Source: Ecdyonurus torrentis (Eukaryota > Arthropoda > Insecta > Ephemeroptera > Heptageniidae). Taken from it: a stretch of DNA of 64,000 bases. The stretch covers positions 44,738,783 through 44,802,782 of the forward strand of contig OX439132.1 of NCBI GenBank assembly GCA_949318235.1, in the 5' to 3' direction. The position numbers were made by a program, and so were the translations under genes. Of the stretch, positions 23,792 through 34,837 are shown one piece after another (the stretch's first letter is position 1; each line of letters starts with the position of its first letter). The notes under the pieces are model-generated. The model was not told the origin of the DNA and ran no database searches. It was given only the letters and a program-made list of their open reading frames with translations.

Positions 23792-24197
23792 TTAAAGCCC
23801 TTGCCAACTTACTTTTTTTATCATTTAGAATACTAGACTGATAATTACCATATCTCAATATCCATAAATTAGACACCATCACGTTGATTTTATATTTATT
23901 TTCCTTTTTGCGGTTATATCACGTCTCTGACGTCACAATGTACCACCGCTAATCACAGTCACCGCTTTGGTCACGTGATAAATTTAAGCCCCCCCCCCCC
24001 CCCTCAAGTTTTTTTACCCCGGTCACGGCCCCATCGGTACATTGTGACGTCAGATACGTGATATAACAGCAAAAAGGAAAATAAACAAAAATAAATACAA
24101 AATCAACGTGTTGGTGTCTAATTCATGGATAATAAGGTATAGTAATTATCAGTCTAATATTCTAAATGATAAAAAAGTTAGTTGACAAGGCCTTTAA
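23792..24197. mobile_element. Family C TTAA palindromic MITE, copy 1
   Basis: Left end TTAAAGCCCTTGCCAACTTAC, right end AAGTTAGTTGACAAGGCCTTTAA, TTAA at both ends, 406 bp. TGACGTCA at 23928-23935 and 24045-24052 is symmetrical about the midpoint. ATTGTGACGTCAGATACGTGATATAAC on the right is the inverse of the left arm's GTTATATCACGTCTCTGACGTCACAAT. The dyad axis is a run of 14 C's at 23990-24003. Arms also carry CCAATCACAG-like and CACGTGAT words. Confidence 0.85.
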
Positions 24198-24329
24198 ATA
24201 AACTGGACTTTGAATTCTCAAATCTCTCTATATTATAATAATATTGAAATACTCATTATTATTTTACATTTTAATTAATTAAATTGTGCCAAATTTGATT
24301 ATTAATAGCTTTGAGCTGTAGTGGACTAT

Positions 24330-24790
24330 TTCCCCTACCGGATTCTTGTCCCATGAAAGTATAATTTTACTATACATATAATTGATACTTTAATAATGAA
24401 TATACTATTTCAACTACAATGCAGAATTGATGATATTGATGTACAGCTCTGGCCAAAAGTTTTCGAACGAGGCAGCGGCGTCCGCTGCATTTTCTGATAA
24501 AGATAACGAAGCGTGGTTGCGGGTTGCCTATACAAATCATTCGGGAACTTTTGGCCAGAGCTGTACACTTTAATTTACCTAATTTTATAGTAATAGTGAT
24601 ATTGATTGATTTCTATTGTACTGTCATTATTTAAATACGTGTGCTTTTGCTTTTTGTTATAATTATTGTTATTATACTTGTATGTATGATTATATTAAAT
24701 TGTATTATATATTATTATGCAATAATATCAATAATTATATTGATTCATGTTGCGTATTATTATTATAATTTAAGTTTGACAAGACCAATG
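24330..24790 (+). repeat. Family K repeat, copy 1, with nested mariner-like MITE
   Basis: GCAGAATTGATGATATTGAT, CTGTCATTATTTAAATAC and TAATTTAAGT blocks match the reverse strand of 28440-28740. The MITE at 24442-24565 interrupts it exactly after TTGATG, where copy 2 is continuous. Confidence 0.65.
24442..24565 (+). mobile_element. Tc1/mariner-like MITE (family D), copy 1
   Basis: 124 bp with TA at each end and terminal inverted repeats CAGCTCTGGCCAAAAGTT, then CGAACGA. The TIR opening CAG..CTGGCCAAAAGT is typical of Tc1-like termini (established pattern). The interior includes GCGGGTTGCC and a GC-rich GCAGCGGCGTCCGCTGC hairpin. Copy 2 at 45022 has the interior in the opposite orientation. 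Confidence 0.85.
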
Positions 24791-24821
24791 CTTTTTGTAA
24801 CATATGTGTTCTTTCTATAAA

Positions 24822-25275
24822 CTACTATACACAACTCTTGAGACAGCTTCGATTTTTTTCTTTTGTTAAAAACATCTGAGCATGACGTCATTACCTGTTT
24901 ACTACGTTTAAACATATGGTCGTTCGATCATTGTTATTTCTTCTTTTAGAACTTTGAACTTGATAAAAATGAAAGAAACTCACTAATAAAGTTCCAAACA
25001 AAACATGCGACTCACTTTTATCGGCTCAAAAGAAAGATCAACCAATGAATGTGTCTTATTTTGTTGATCAGCCAATCAATGTTATTGAGATTCACTTTAC
25101 TTTACAGATCAAGCTTTGATAAAAATCAACGAAAATTCGTTATTTTTTTTCCATTCTCAATGCGACTCAATTTTATCGGCTCAAAAAACAAGATCAACCA
25201 ATGAATGTGTCTTATTTTGTTGGTCAGCCAATCACTGTAAATGAGATTCACTATACTTTACAGAACAAACTATAA
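24822..25275 (+). mobile_element. Family H repeat, copy 1, with partial tandem duplication
   Basis: Shares CTTGAGACAGCTTCGA, CATGACGTCATTACCTGTTTACTAC, AGAACTTTGAACTTGAT, CTTTTATCGGCTCAAAA and CCAATGAATGTGTCTTATTTTGTTG with 35300-35845 and the reverse of 43600-43930. The right-hand 140 bp is repeated (25130-25275). A CRE octamer and two CCAAT-type boxes (CCAATGA, CCAATCA) recur in the copies. No coding potential. Confidence 0.7.
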
Positions 25276-25279
25276 TGTT

Positions 25280-25528
25280 GCTATATATGAACTGCCTGGG
25301 TTAATAAAAATATTTTGATTTCTAAATAAATGTTTTGTATATAATGTGCAAGTATCAAATAACACAGATTAAGTAATCGTTATTTATTATTATATAATAT
25401 ATAATCATTATTTATATATTTACAAAAAATATTATATATTATTTATAATTGTATAATTTTATGCTTGTATACACAATGGTCGCAAGCATGGATATATAAA
25501 CAGGATAGGAAGCTATTATTGTTGAAAA
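25280..25528. other. AT-rich spacer
   Basis: TATATAAT-rich sequence with small palindromes. Nothing recognised. Confidence 0.4.
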
Positions 25529-25717
25529 AACGATCCCTTGATGATGTAATTCAAATTTTCGCCGCAATAATGCAAGAATACAAAATAACGTATAAAAGTG
25601 GCGCTGTAGTCTGTGTGTGAATTTTAAAATTCACACACAGACTACAGCGCCACTTACATTTTACATGTTGATTGTTGCGGTGAAAATTGGAAGTACATCA
25701 ACAAGGGTTCGTTTTTA
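25529..25717. mobile_element. Perfect-core hairpin element
   Basis: The central ~58 bp is an exact inverted repeat (arms AGTGGCGCTGTAGTCTGTGT) around GAATTTTAAAATTC. Pairing continues outward imperfectly through TTCGCCGCAA/TTGCGGTGAA and TGATGTAATTC/AAGTACATCAA to GATCCCTTG/CAAGGGTTC. An intact hairpin arm suggests recent origin or gene conversion between arms. Confidence 0.65.
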
Positions 25718-26021
25718 GTATAGGGCAATAACACAGGAGCTCACGACCTTGGTCACAAGTAAAAACTTGATATGTGTGGTGGAGATATTATTGGATGATG
25801 CAAGATTCTGACTGGCGAAATTGTCTTGTAAGAGAAAATTGATAGCCCCCATTTTTTCAATTATGTAATTGATTTTTCTATAGCAAATTTTATAAATGGT
25901 TTATTGATTTAATACCCGCTTTCAATATTACTGGTCATTATTACAAATGAAATGACGAAAAGGGGACTGTAGAGCTTTTAAATTCTGCAGTTAAAAAATA
26001 AATAAAAAGTAATTCTATTAT

Positions 26022-26094
26022 AAACCACACAACAGGGTAAACCTAATGACGTGTGATTTAAAAGAAATGATCGAAACAAGTGATCGGTCCGTCT

Positions 26095-26124
<30 letters not shown>
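26022..26124 (+). repeat. Family O fragment and poly-T tract
   Basis: ACCACACAACAGG(G/A)TAA..CCTAA..ACGTGTG(A/C)TTTAAAAGA matches 53432-53500. It is followed by a 27-base T tract (26097-26124). Nature of the repeat unknown. Confidence 0.45.
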
Positions 26125-26125
<1 letters not shown>

Positions 26126-26283
26126 TTACATGTATATATATATATATATTTTTTATGTTTATAATAATATGCATATATACATGTTTACAACTTTTGGATA
26201 GTCAGCCCGATTGCAGGTAAAAATTAAAAAAAAAAAATTTAAAGAAAAATTAAAAAAAAAAAATATGGATTGGTGAACACGGA

Positions 26284-26478
26284 CGAAAATAAATACGTAA
26301 TAATTATTCTAGCTTATTTTCAGCACAATTTGTTCAATACTGCATAATTTATGCTATATTGCATAATAACTATGTCAAATACCATAAATATTATGTTGTG
26401 AAGCATAATTATTTATGTTGTTCTAATTTAGAATAATTTATGCTATAATGACATAAATGCAGCATAAATTACGTAATT
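26284..26478 (-). mobile_element. Family J repeat, uninterrupted copy
   Basis: Continuous unit from TACGTAATAATTATTCTAGC to GCAGCATAAATTACGTAA. Used as the reference for the interrupted copies at 4026, 15383 and 28365. Its ends TACGTAAT and ATTACGTA are inverted. Confidence 0.7.
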
Positions 26479-26995
26479 TATTCTTTTGTGTACATGGCGT
26501 AAAAACCACTACCATCTTGCACTGCCAGGAGTGGCCGGAGACACGAATACACCTGTCAAGCCTAAACATCTCAAATTCAAAAAAAAAAATTTTCCCATCT
26601 CCTTATACAATCAATATTAATAAAAAAATTATATCTCTTAAAGATTATACATACAAATTATTTGTTAATTTTACAGTTAGCCTACAGTTTAACCTGTGAC
26701 ACACTGGTACCAGCACGGGTATCAACGTGTGGAGAACACGAGAGCGTATATTAAATGCATACCACGCAGCCACTGAAAAAGTCGCATAAATACCCTGCAC
26801 TTAGAAACGAACTCGTGGTGATTTCCGCACATAAAACCAGCACGCATACCACTGTGCCACAAGAATCTGAACACATCTAATATCTTCCACAGATTCCTTA
26901 CAGTTTATTAGTGTAGTAAAATACAAAAGAAATTGAAATCATTTAAAAATAAATTGCGTGCACTAAAAAAAAGATGAAAAATGCGTATAATGGGT

Positions 26996-26996
<1 letters not shown>
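26479..26996. other. No gene recognised
   Basis: Opens with ACCACTACCATCTTGCACTGCC, also found near 53525 (GACTACTACCACCTTGCACTGCC), suggesting a shared dispersed repeat. The remainder is unique. Confidence 0.35.

Positions 26997-27080
<84 letters not shown>
26997..27080. repeat. (GA)n microsatellite
   Basis: About 83 bp of pure GA. Confidence 0.95.
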
Positions 27081-27083
<3 letters not shown>

Positions 27084-27360
27084 CAAGAATAATCACCCAA
27101 TTCTGCAATTTATATAAGTTTAACGCTGATACTAATATAAACTTTAACTGCATATTTATTGTAAGTAATGCAATAAACTACGGTAATGACGTCACAAACA
27201 AAGTACATAAAAAATATTTTATGATTTGATGAGCGTACAATATTGTAGTTTTATGTGTGTTAACTCCAGCACAAGATTACAAGACGTATTAGCTAGGCCA
27301 AGGTCTTATATTGTAATAAAGTGAAAAGTAGCTTACCGTCGTTTCTGTTGCAGTGAAGGA

Positions 27361-27864
27361 AACTGCAATCTTCTTGCCTTAATTAACATTAAACTGCAAT
27401 CTTCATGCCTTAATTAACATTACACTGCAATCTTCTTGCCTTAATTAACATTAAACTGCAATCTTCTTGCCTTAATTAACATTAAACTGCAATCTTCTTG
27501 CCTTAATTAACATTAAACTGCAATCTTCTTGCCTTAATTAACATTAAACTGCAATCTTCTTGCCTTAATTAACATTAAACTGCAATCTTCTTGCCTTAAT
27601 TAACATTAAACTGCAATCTTCTTGCCTTAATTAACATTAAACTGCAATCTTCTTGCCTTAATTAACATTAAACTGCAATCTTCTTGCCTTAATTAACATT
27701 AAACTGCAATCTTCTTGCCTTAATTAACATTAAACTGCAATCTTCTTGCCTTAATTAACATTAAACTGCAATCTTCATGCCTTAATTAACATTAAACTGC
27801 AATCTTCTTGCCTTAATTAACATTAAACTGCAATCTTCTTGCCTTAATTAACATTAAACTGCAA
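27361..27864. repeat. 31-bp minisatellite, about 16 units
   Basis: Period is exactly 31 bp: the CTG of ACTGCAATC recurs from 27363 to 27860 at multiples of 31. The unit contains ACTGCAATCTTCTTGCC and TTAATTAACATTAA. Nearly all units are identical. Variants are TTCATGCC in the second unit and one late unit, and ACATTACACTG entering the third. Not a CRISPR array, since there are no unique spacers. Homogeneity implies recent expansion or conversion. Confidence 0.97.
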
Positions 27865-28045
27865 GTAGAGAAGAGAGTTGATAATTGTTTTATCAAGTTT
27901 TCTTTGTCTACAGAGATTTGATTATGTGAAGTGCACTCTTACGTAATTAACGTTGTAGGTGGGGGGGGGGGGTATGTTATAACTTATAATTATGTACGTA
28001 AATTATAAATTACTTAAATTTAAGCTACATTTATAACTTAAATAC

Positions 28046-28356
28046 TTAAAGGCGTAGAACACCTTGAACAAAAAACATGTATAATATCCTAACATACCTA
28101 AATATCAACGTTGATTTGACCGGAGTAATTTATTTCTAATTTATTTTCCATTCCAAAAAAACGGGTTTGTGACGTCATAGCTCGCCTGTTTCCACGCGCG
28201 TTGACTAGTGAGATGTGACGTCATAAACCCGCAGCTGTGATTTTGTAAATGGAGAATAATTTAGAAATCAATGACTCCGGCCAAATTTACGTTAATATTT
28301 AGGTATGTTAGGATATTACATAATTTTTTTTTGTTCAAGGTGTTCTATGCCTTTAA
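28046..28356. mobile_element. Family B TTAA palindromic MITE, copy 1
   Basis: 311 bp with TTAA at both ends; left TTAAAGGCGTAGAACACC, right GGTGTTCTATGCCTTTAA. The arms pair throughout (TAGAACACCTTGAACAAAAAA, TATCCTAACATACCTAAATAT, TTGATTT and ATTTCTAATTTATTTTCCAT with their inverses). TGACGTCA occurs twice, at 28170-28177 and 28216-28223, symmetrical about the axis, with a GC-rich centre (CCACGCGCGTTG). No coding capacity. TTAA target suggests piggyBac-type movement; inference. Confidence 0.88.
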
Positions 28357-28364
28357 TGGTATAA

Positions 28365-28445
28365 ATGGTGCTAAATTAGAACAACATAAATAATTATGCT
28401 CTACAACGTAATAATTATCCTATCTAACATAGTTATTATGAAGTA
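28365..28445 (+). mobile_element. Family J repeat, left segment of a multiply interrupted copy
   Basis: GCTAAATTAGAACAACATAA..AACATAGTTATTATG. The J sequence appears to resume at 28735-28775 and again at 29799-29875, with K, a poly-T-rich unit and a hAT MITE in between. Confidence 0.5.
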
Positions 28446-28740
28446 CTATATTAAATTAAAACAATAATAAGCAACATTAATCAATGTGATAATATAATAT
28501 TTTACAATTTAATCCAATTATAAATGTAAGTATGGTGTATTAAAAAATGATAACAATAAGCACAAGCACAATGTATTTAAATAATGACAGTTCAATAGCA
28601 ATCAGTCACTCTTACTAAAATTAAGCCAAATTACAGTGGGAGTTGTAAATCAATATCATCAATTCTGCTATTGTTATAAATTATTATAGTAGTATAGCCA
28701 TTATTATAGTATCAATTAAATGCATAATATGCTGTTTTGA
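28440..28740 (-). repeat. Family K repeat, copy 2
   Basis: Reverse match to 24330-24790, without the mariner-like MITE, so it shows the empty site of that insertion (ATATCATCAATTCTGC continuous). Confidence 0.6.
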
Positions 28741-28775
28741 CCAAATGGTGCTAAAATTGGGCTAGCATAATAGCT

Positions 28776-28778
<3 letters not shown>

Positions 28779-28817
<39 letters not shown>

Positions 28818-29549
28818 CATGTAAGGCAGTGATAAGTGTAGAGCCCGGATTTGAAGGCAAAGTGTCTTTAATATGCACCGAGTCTATTTTGTTCAAACTT
28901 CATATCTCCATCGATCTTAAGAAGGTGGTCAAGAAAATGCAATAAAAAAAGTGCCTTTTTTGCCTTTTTTTGGGTTTCACGCCTTTTTTTCTAAAAAGTG
29001 TCTTTATTGGCTTTTTTTTTTAAACATCTGTAAAAATGTGTACTGAAAATGCCAAAAAAAAGTGATTTCCAATTTTGATTTATTAAAAAAAATTAAAAAT
29101 TTAAAATTTAAAAATTTAATAAATTTATTGATAAAATAAAAAGATTCATACTATAAACAAAATTCTTTAGCGTTAAAAACTCTTTATTTTATTTAGTACT
29201 TTTTTTAGTTAGTATTAAATCGGGCCTTAAATGTATTTAAATATAGATCTTAAAGTAATTAAATATGTATAAAAACAAAGTACTTTATATTTATTTTCAA
29301 TTAATTTCATCAAAGTAACTGTATTTATATTAGAATGTCAACATAACATTCAGATTATGATAAAAAACTTAATTAAAACTGTTGCGTATCTCATTTTATA
29401 TCACATATTGCAGAGTGCCCTTTTTATTTTATTATTATTTTTGTTTGTTTTTTGCCTCTTTTTTTTTTCAAAGTAAAGTGCTATTTTAGGCGCCTTTTTT
29501 TCAAAAAAAAAAAAAAAAAAAAAAAAAAAGGGTCCTTTAATCCAGCATT
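28779..29549. repeat. T-rich unit with GCCTTTTTT motifs, possible degraded element
   Basis: A 37-base T tract (28779-28815), then repeated GTGCC/GCC followed by 6-8 T's (28955-29000, 29450-29500), ending in a 26-base A tract. Left GCCCGGATTTGAAGGC and right GGGTCCTTTAATCCAGCATTG could be the worn termini of a DNA element, since the inverse of the right is CAATGCTGGATTAAAGG. I cannot confirm this. Confidence 0.35.
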
Positions 29550-29557
29550 GTGCAGTA

Positions 29558-29790
29558 CAACGAAGCTGAAGGTAACGTAAGGCAACGACTGCAAATTTCG
29601 TTCGTCTTTTCCGAATTTTCCCGATCGACGAGATCTATTTCCGGTAAAATTTCATTTTTTCCAAAAAAATTAAATACGATAATATTTTCCCGCCATCAAA
29701 ACGTGAAAAATACCGGAAATAAAGATTTAAATCTTGCAGCAGACGCACGAAATGCGCAGTCGATGCCTTACGTTATCTTTAGCTTCGTTG
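29558..29790 (+). mobile_element. hAT-type MITE (family I), copy 1
   Basis: 233 bp with termini CAACGAAGCTGAAGGTAACG and CGTTATCTTTAGCTTCGTTG, flanked by the exact 8-bp duplication GTGCAGTA (29550-29557, 29791-29798). The interior includes TTTCGTTCGTCTTTTCCGAA and GCAGACGCACGAAATGCGCA. The 83-codon ORF over it is not a gene. Inserted in a family J copy (GTGCAGTATAGCATAAATTA). Confidence 0.9.
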
Positions 29791-29798
29791 GTGCAGTA

Positions 29799-29880
29799 TA
29801 GCATAAATTATGTTGTATTGAACACATTGTGCTAAATATAAACTAGCATAATTATTACGTAGTTATTTTTGTCTACATAA
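29799..29880 (+). mobile_element. Family J repeat, right segment
   Basis: TAGCATAAATTATGTTGTATTG to CATAATTATTACGTAG, the right-hand end of J following the hAT MITE insertion. Confidence 0.55.
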
Positions 29881-30425
29881 AGTATGTTGTTATGCATAAA
29901 TGTTACTGCTTTGAACTAGCATAATTATTGCATATTTATTTTTGCAATAATTATTTTTTTATATATTTATTTTATTTATTTTTAGAACTTTAGAATTAAA
30001 ATGATAATAAATCTACCATCAAAACTAAATGTTAAAAATAAGCTTGCTAATTGTGAATGAAACATTATATTTTAAATTAATTTTAATCTTAATTTGATCA
30101 TTTATATGTGATTTTAAAAATAATAAAATATTCATACTTCATGTTATATATGAAAATTTGATGTCCCTTGCGGGGTTAGCCAACAACATTTTCAATAAAA
30201 ACTAAATAAAATACTTGAAAAGTGTTACATAAAAGTATATATGGTTGCGAAATGTGTTAGTTTATTTTTATGGTAATGAAATACAATTAACTAGAGCGCT
30301 ATCTCATATAGATATAAATTGTTTTGGTTTACTGAAATGTTATTGCTTATTTAATATGAACTGTGGTTATAATATTCAGGTCAAGGTCATGCAATGTGGC
30401 TCAAATAGCCGTGTATGTTTCTTAA
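29881..30425. other. AT-rich spacer, no feature seen
   Basis: A 62-codon ORF at 30245-30433 has no motif. Nothing else recognised. Confidence 0.4.
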
Positions 30426-30886
30426 AGGGGTAGTCAACAATATATTTTTTAATAGTACATGATCATTGTGTTATTGAAACTCCTAAAAATGCGATTTCAA
30501 AAATGTAATTATAACGCGATAAGAGCAAAAATACCATACATTAACTTAAGGATTGTATATAGATGGCTTGTATCTCAAAATCTAAAAAGAAAACTTCAAA
30601 ACTTCATAATGCCATTTGAAAGTTAACAGTAACATCTACCTATGATAACATTTTCAGAAACCGTGACCATCAGATAAGAAAGAAATTAATTATTGAAATT
30701 AACATGGGCTCTTATGGGACTAAAACTTCAAAAAATCATAATTAAAAATCTAACATGGTGGCCCCCCAAAATTTTTACATTTTTGAAGATACCTAATCCT
30801 AATGTATCACTGTACAAAATTTCAGATTTTTCTGTCTTTACAACTTTTTAGTCAAATCCCGCAGTAGCTGATTTCCCGCCTTAACT
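30426..30886 (+). repeat. Family G repeat, copy 1
   Basis: Matches 59718-60520: GAT(T/G)G..ATGGCTTGTATCTCAAAAT, TCATTTGAAAGTTA, GAAATTAACATGGGCTCTTA, TTTTTGAAGATACCT and AATAGCTGATTT-like words. This copy is contiguous where copy 2 is interrupted. It directly adjoins family F copy 2. Confidence 0.65.
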
Positions 30887-31212
30887 TATAGAACGGTTGC
30901 ACTCATATTTAAGAGCTGCCATTTTGTTGGTCAGGAATACATACACGGAGAGAAATTATGTAGCCTATAGGCTAGCATGGGAAAAACGTCATTTTTATTT
31001 TTTCAATAGCAAAAGAAGCTTCAAACTTCAATCTGAATCTTATTTCTAGCTCCTATAATAAGCTCAAAGAGTATGAGAAAAATTCTTTCAGTTAAAATAA
31101 ACTCTTTTTATGTAAAAAAAAAATTAGGAGAAATGATGTTTCCCCTATGATAGACAATGCACTAGGCACCACAAACATGGCGCAAAGCGCAAGGATGTGC
31201 AAGGGGTCTATA
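30887..31212 (+). mobile_element. Family F repeat, copy 2
   Basis: Begins TATAGAACGGTTGCACTC, ends GCAAGGGGTCTATA. Imperfect TIR (TATAGA..TTGCAC read from each side). Carries ACATGGCGCAAAGCGCAAGG also seen in copy 1. Confidence 0.65.
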
Positions 31213-31445
31213 CACTGATCTTATTAGGAAGAAAAACAAACGTTTAGGGATGAAATGAGATTTATTTGGTAAGAAATATTAAAAACACATAAAATTACAA
31301 ACAAGTTGAAAACAGAAATTACAAAAAAGTTGAGTACATTACATTATATAATTATAATTAAAAATTAATCATTGTATTTCAATTGACATGAAGTAAAATT
31401 GCCTAGAGTTAATTTTTTCTTTAACAAATAGGCCCCATGTAGCAT

Positions 31446-31841
31446 GCAAACATAATTACATAAAATAAGGAAGTTTCCATGAAGTTAAGACCCTGTTTTG
31501 AGCACATTTTTAGAAAGAATATAACCAGTAGATTCTATTGAAGTCAATATCTACCTTTTAATTACATTTCAGTAATTAATTTATCTATAAAAAAAGCCCA
31601 CTACGCCTTTCTAGAAGACCCTAACGTTAATTTTAAAATTCGCTCTTTAAAATTTGCAGAAGACGATCGCAAAAATGACGTCAGGGTCTTCTAGGGGGCG
31701 TGTCGGGCATTTTTTTATAGATGAATTAATTACTGAAATGTAATTAATATTGACTTCAAAAGAATCTACTGTTTATACTCTTTCTAGAAATGTGCTCAAA
31801 ACAGGGTCTTAACTCTATGGAAACTTTCTCATTATGATTGT
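31446..31841. mobile_element. Long foldback with CRE at the centre (family R)
   Basis: Arms of ~150 bp: GGAAGTTTCCATGAAGTTAAG.. pairs with ..AACTCTATGGAAACTTTC, GACCCTGTTTTGAGCACAT with its inverse, and GAAATGTAATTAA with its inverse. The central part has TCTAGAAGACCCT/AGGGTCTTCTAG arms enclosing AAATGACGTCAGG. Single copy. Confidence 0.75.
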
Positions 31842-32520
31842 TTACCAACGTCCAAAGTTGTATACTTGTTAGTGAAGCATAATATATGTATGCGTCAATG
31901 TTAAACTGTTAGCCATGCTCATGATATCCGACATATCGAATCGTACTATAACATCGATTTATTTAAAGGATGTTTTGCTGTACGTAATGTCCAATATCCG
32001 CTTGAGTTTTTTTTTTTTTTTTTTTTTTTTGTAAATGACCTATGACGGGTTTTTCTTATTGGAGTCGATCTGACGATTTTTTTCAAGGTCAAATGGACAT
32101 GAGAGAGCACCCTGGATAAGTAGGGTGTAAACTTGATTAAATAGCTAATGGTTGATATGCACAGTAATGATATACATTATACTACATAATAATATATTAT
32201 ACTGCACGAGCTCTAAAAATGAGTATTTATTTAGTTTTTCAATTTATTATTACGATATATTTTATTATTACTTTTGTATTTTTATATTTAAAATATTTTA
32301 GTATTAAAAAAATATTTTGATTTAAATATTTATTTATTTATTATTTTAATTATTGATATACCACAAGGATATGCTTATTTAGATTTTTATTTTTTAACGT
32401 TTATTTAAGTTGACGTACTGTACAACTTTGATATTTTTGTGTATTGAAAAAGAAATTTATTTCTAAATAATAAGAAAGAAAATGAGAAGTCATTTTAGGT
32501 TTTAGGAAACCCACATTATA

Positions 32521-32558
<38 letters not shown>

Positions 32559-33649
32559 TTCCAGTTTTTTTTTTTTTTAGAATTATGTGAGTTTCAAGAA
32601 TTGTTAAATAATTTTTGAATGATTTCAAAATGTCACTAACAGTTCAGAGAACTAAAAAAAATATTAAATTTTTAATATTCTACTGTTTAGATTTACATAG
32701 CAACCATTGGACAACAATTGAACTTGAAAATTAATGTACAGTTTTAATTAAAATTAATTAATAAATTCAGATGCACCAGCGGCAACTTTAACTTTTTCAA
32801 AAATTAATTAGAATTACTTCCACGGGCTTCAAAATCTAAAACTGTTAAACTGCTTCACATACAGTATAAAATTTTAATAACACAGTTATCAAAATAATAA
32901 TTGTACATTTATTCATTTATTTAAATGTCTGTTTTTTTTTAGGTTTTCAAATATCATACTCATCATTTTTATTGCAATTTTTAGAATAATATTTTGCACA
33001 TTTTAATAATTTGCAATACATGGTATTTCATATTAACGTTCAAAGTAGTACGTTTTGATAAAATTGAATAAATAATTACCTTATTTTAATAAACAAAAAA
33101 TAATATTAAAATTCATGTTAATATACTAGATACAGTATTGATACATTCAACATATATGAAATTAATATTAAATGTGTCTATACTCACGTAAGTGAAAGAG
33201 TAAAGTTTGAAATTACCGGAACTACGTGTTAAAGGATTGAAGTATACTGATTTAAAACAGGTTTCCGGGTGTCATTCTTTCACCGGCGTGAGTGACGAGT
33301 ATCAACAGAAACATTTCGAGTGCTTTTAACATATTGAGTTAGGATTGGATGTCAATATGGACTTGATATGCAAATTAGAAACAAAGTTTATAAATTATAT
33401 TGATCAAGGAGGCAATACAGTCTTTAAAAAAAACTGTGTTTTGGATTCCAGGACGCTCAGAATTCAAGCCCGCCTCTTCAGTCCGCGACTTAAAAAAAAA
33501 AAAAAAAAAAATCACTGTAGTAAATTTTAACCACGTTTTTTTTGCGGCTTTCGTAAAAGCTATGTCTTTTGTTAAAAACCGTTTTTTTTTTTGTTTTTTT
33601 TTTAAATTTTTTTTTTTTTTTTGCAGACCCCCTAGCCACTCTAGAACGC
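31842..33649. other. AT-rich spacer with homopolymers
   Basis: Poly-T at 32008-32030, poly-A at 32527-32554, poly-A at 33491-33510 and T-rich 33580-33623. A short inverted repeat (TACTCACG..AAGTGAAAGA / TCTTTCACCGGCGTGAGT) spans 33180-33302. No gene recognised. Confidence 0.4.
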
Positions 33650-33875
33650 TCAAGGAGGTTGAGCGCAGCACAAAACTCGCGCATTCGATTTCATTTTGCG
33701 ATGTATTGTACTTTCTTCTAAGCCAATACGATGCCGTTCACCAGTTACGTCACAGATAAGGTGAACAAAATTGTAAGTGGCGATATGACGTATTTGGTGA
33801 ATTTCTTTAACCTGCGCGACCTTGGCCAAAACTTTTCCCGTAACAACTAACCTCTTATATATTATGGACATTGTA
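33650..33875 (+). repeat. Family N repeat, copy 2
   Basis: Second copy of the unit at 6877-7085, with an extra ATGACGTATT segment. Ends CTAACCTCTTATAT. The overlapping ORFs differ from copy 1 by frameshifts, so it is not a coding gene. Confidence 0.65.
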
Positions 33876-34085
33876 GAATGCTCAAGACAAGCCGCTACCT
33901 TCCAATCCTTTCTACCAACACTCTACCTCTTCCTTCTACATCCCTTCATCCCTCAAAGGGTAAGATCAGGTTTAACATGGGCGCTTGCACCTTTCCTGGC
34001 TACCTTCTGTCACTGCTCAACAGTCCTCTCGAATACGGGGGCTTATTAAGACATACAGTAAATAATAATAATAATAAAGACAGCT
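33876..34085 (+). repeat. Unassigned segment with (AAT)n tail
   Basis: A less A/T-rich block (CTTCATCCCTCAAAGGG, GGCGCTTGCACCTTTCCTGG, TCGAATACGGGGGCTTATTAAGACA) ends in AATAATAATAATAA. This layout resembles the 3' end of a retroposon. One copy only, so identity is uncertain. Confidence 0.35.
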
Positions 34086-34837
34086 TTAAAAAACACGTAA
34101 ATAAAAGGGCGTTTTTTTTGGTTCAATTTTCATATTTTTATCTCATGTTTTTCTCATTTTTTTTTATTGAATTATCTGATGTGTATTGTATTGTATACTG
34201 GGAGTGAAGAGGATAGAACTCAAACAGTTAAAATAATCTTACTCTTCGTCATTTTTGACGAAAACAAATACTAAACGCAGCAATTGTTTCTTAAAACACT
34301 TTTTTTAACTTGTTAAAACAAAATAACAAAAAAAAACTAACTAACTTCAGAACTTAATTAATTAAAAAATAAATTATTTTATAATAAGGTATCATACATA
34401 ATATAGTGCTTTACATACATTATTATATTTTAAAACATTTATATATATATACGATAAAAGGGAACATTTAGGACTCTACACATTTTCCTTAGTAACATTT
34501 ACAAACAGTTTTCATAATATTAATATTTCACACATTCACAGAAAAATAGTTCTTTATTATCAATCCATGATAATTTTAATAAATATATATTTTTTTTTTT
34601 TACAAAATATCATTTGATCAAATTTTCCCAATAATAACTCACACAATTTCTTCTGACTGTAATCTCTTGTTCACTTTCAGGGACTAAATATTCTGTTACT
34701 TATCAAGTAAATGTTATATAGTTATATCTATATGACAATAGTTATCAAACATGTAATACACTTAAATACAGAAATATATAAGAAAGCTATCGATGTTATG
34801 TGGAATTGCAATGTTTTTGTTTTTTTTTGTTTTTTTT
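34086..34837. other. AT-rich spacer, no feature seen
   Basis: No repeat copy or coding signal recognised. Confidence 0.5.

Noticed and set aside
27361..27864. CRISPR-like array
   Set aside because: All 31 bases repeat without unique spacers, and the surrounding DNA is eukaryotic; it is a minisatellite.
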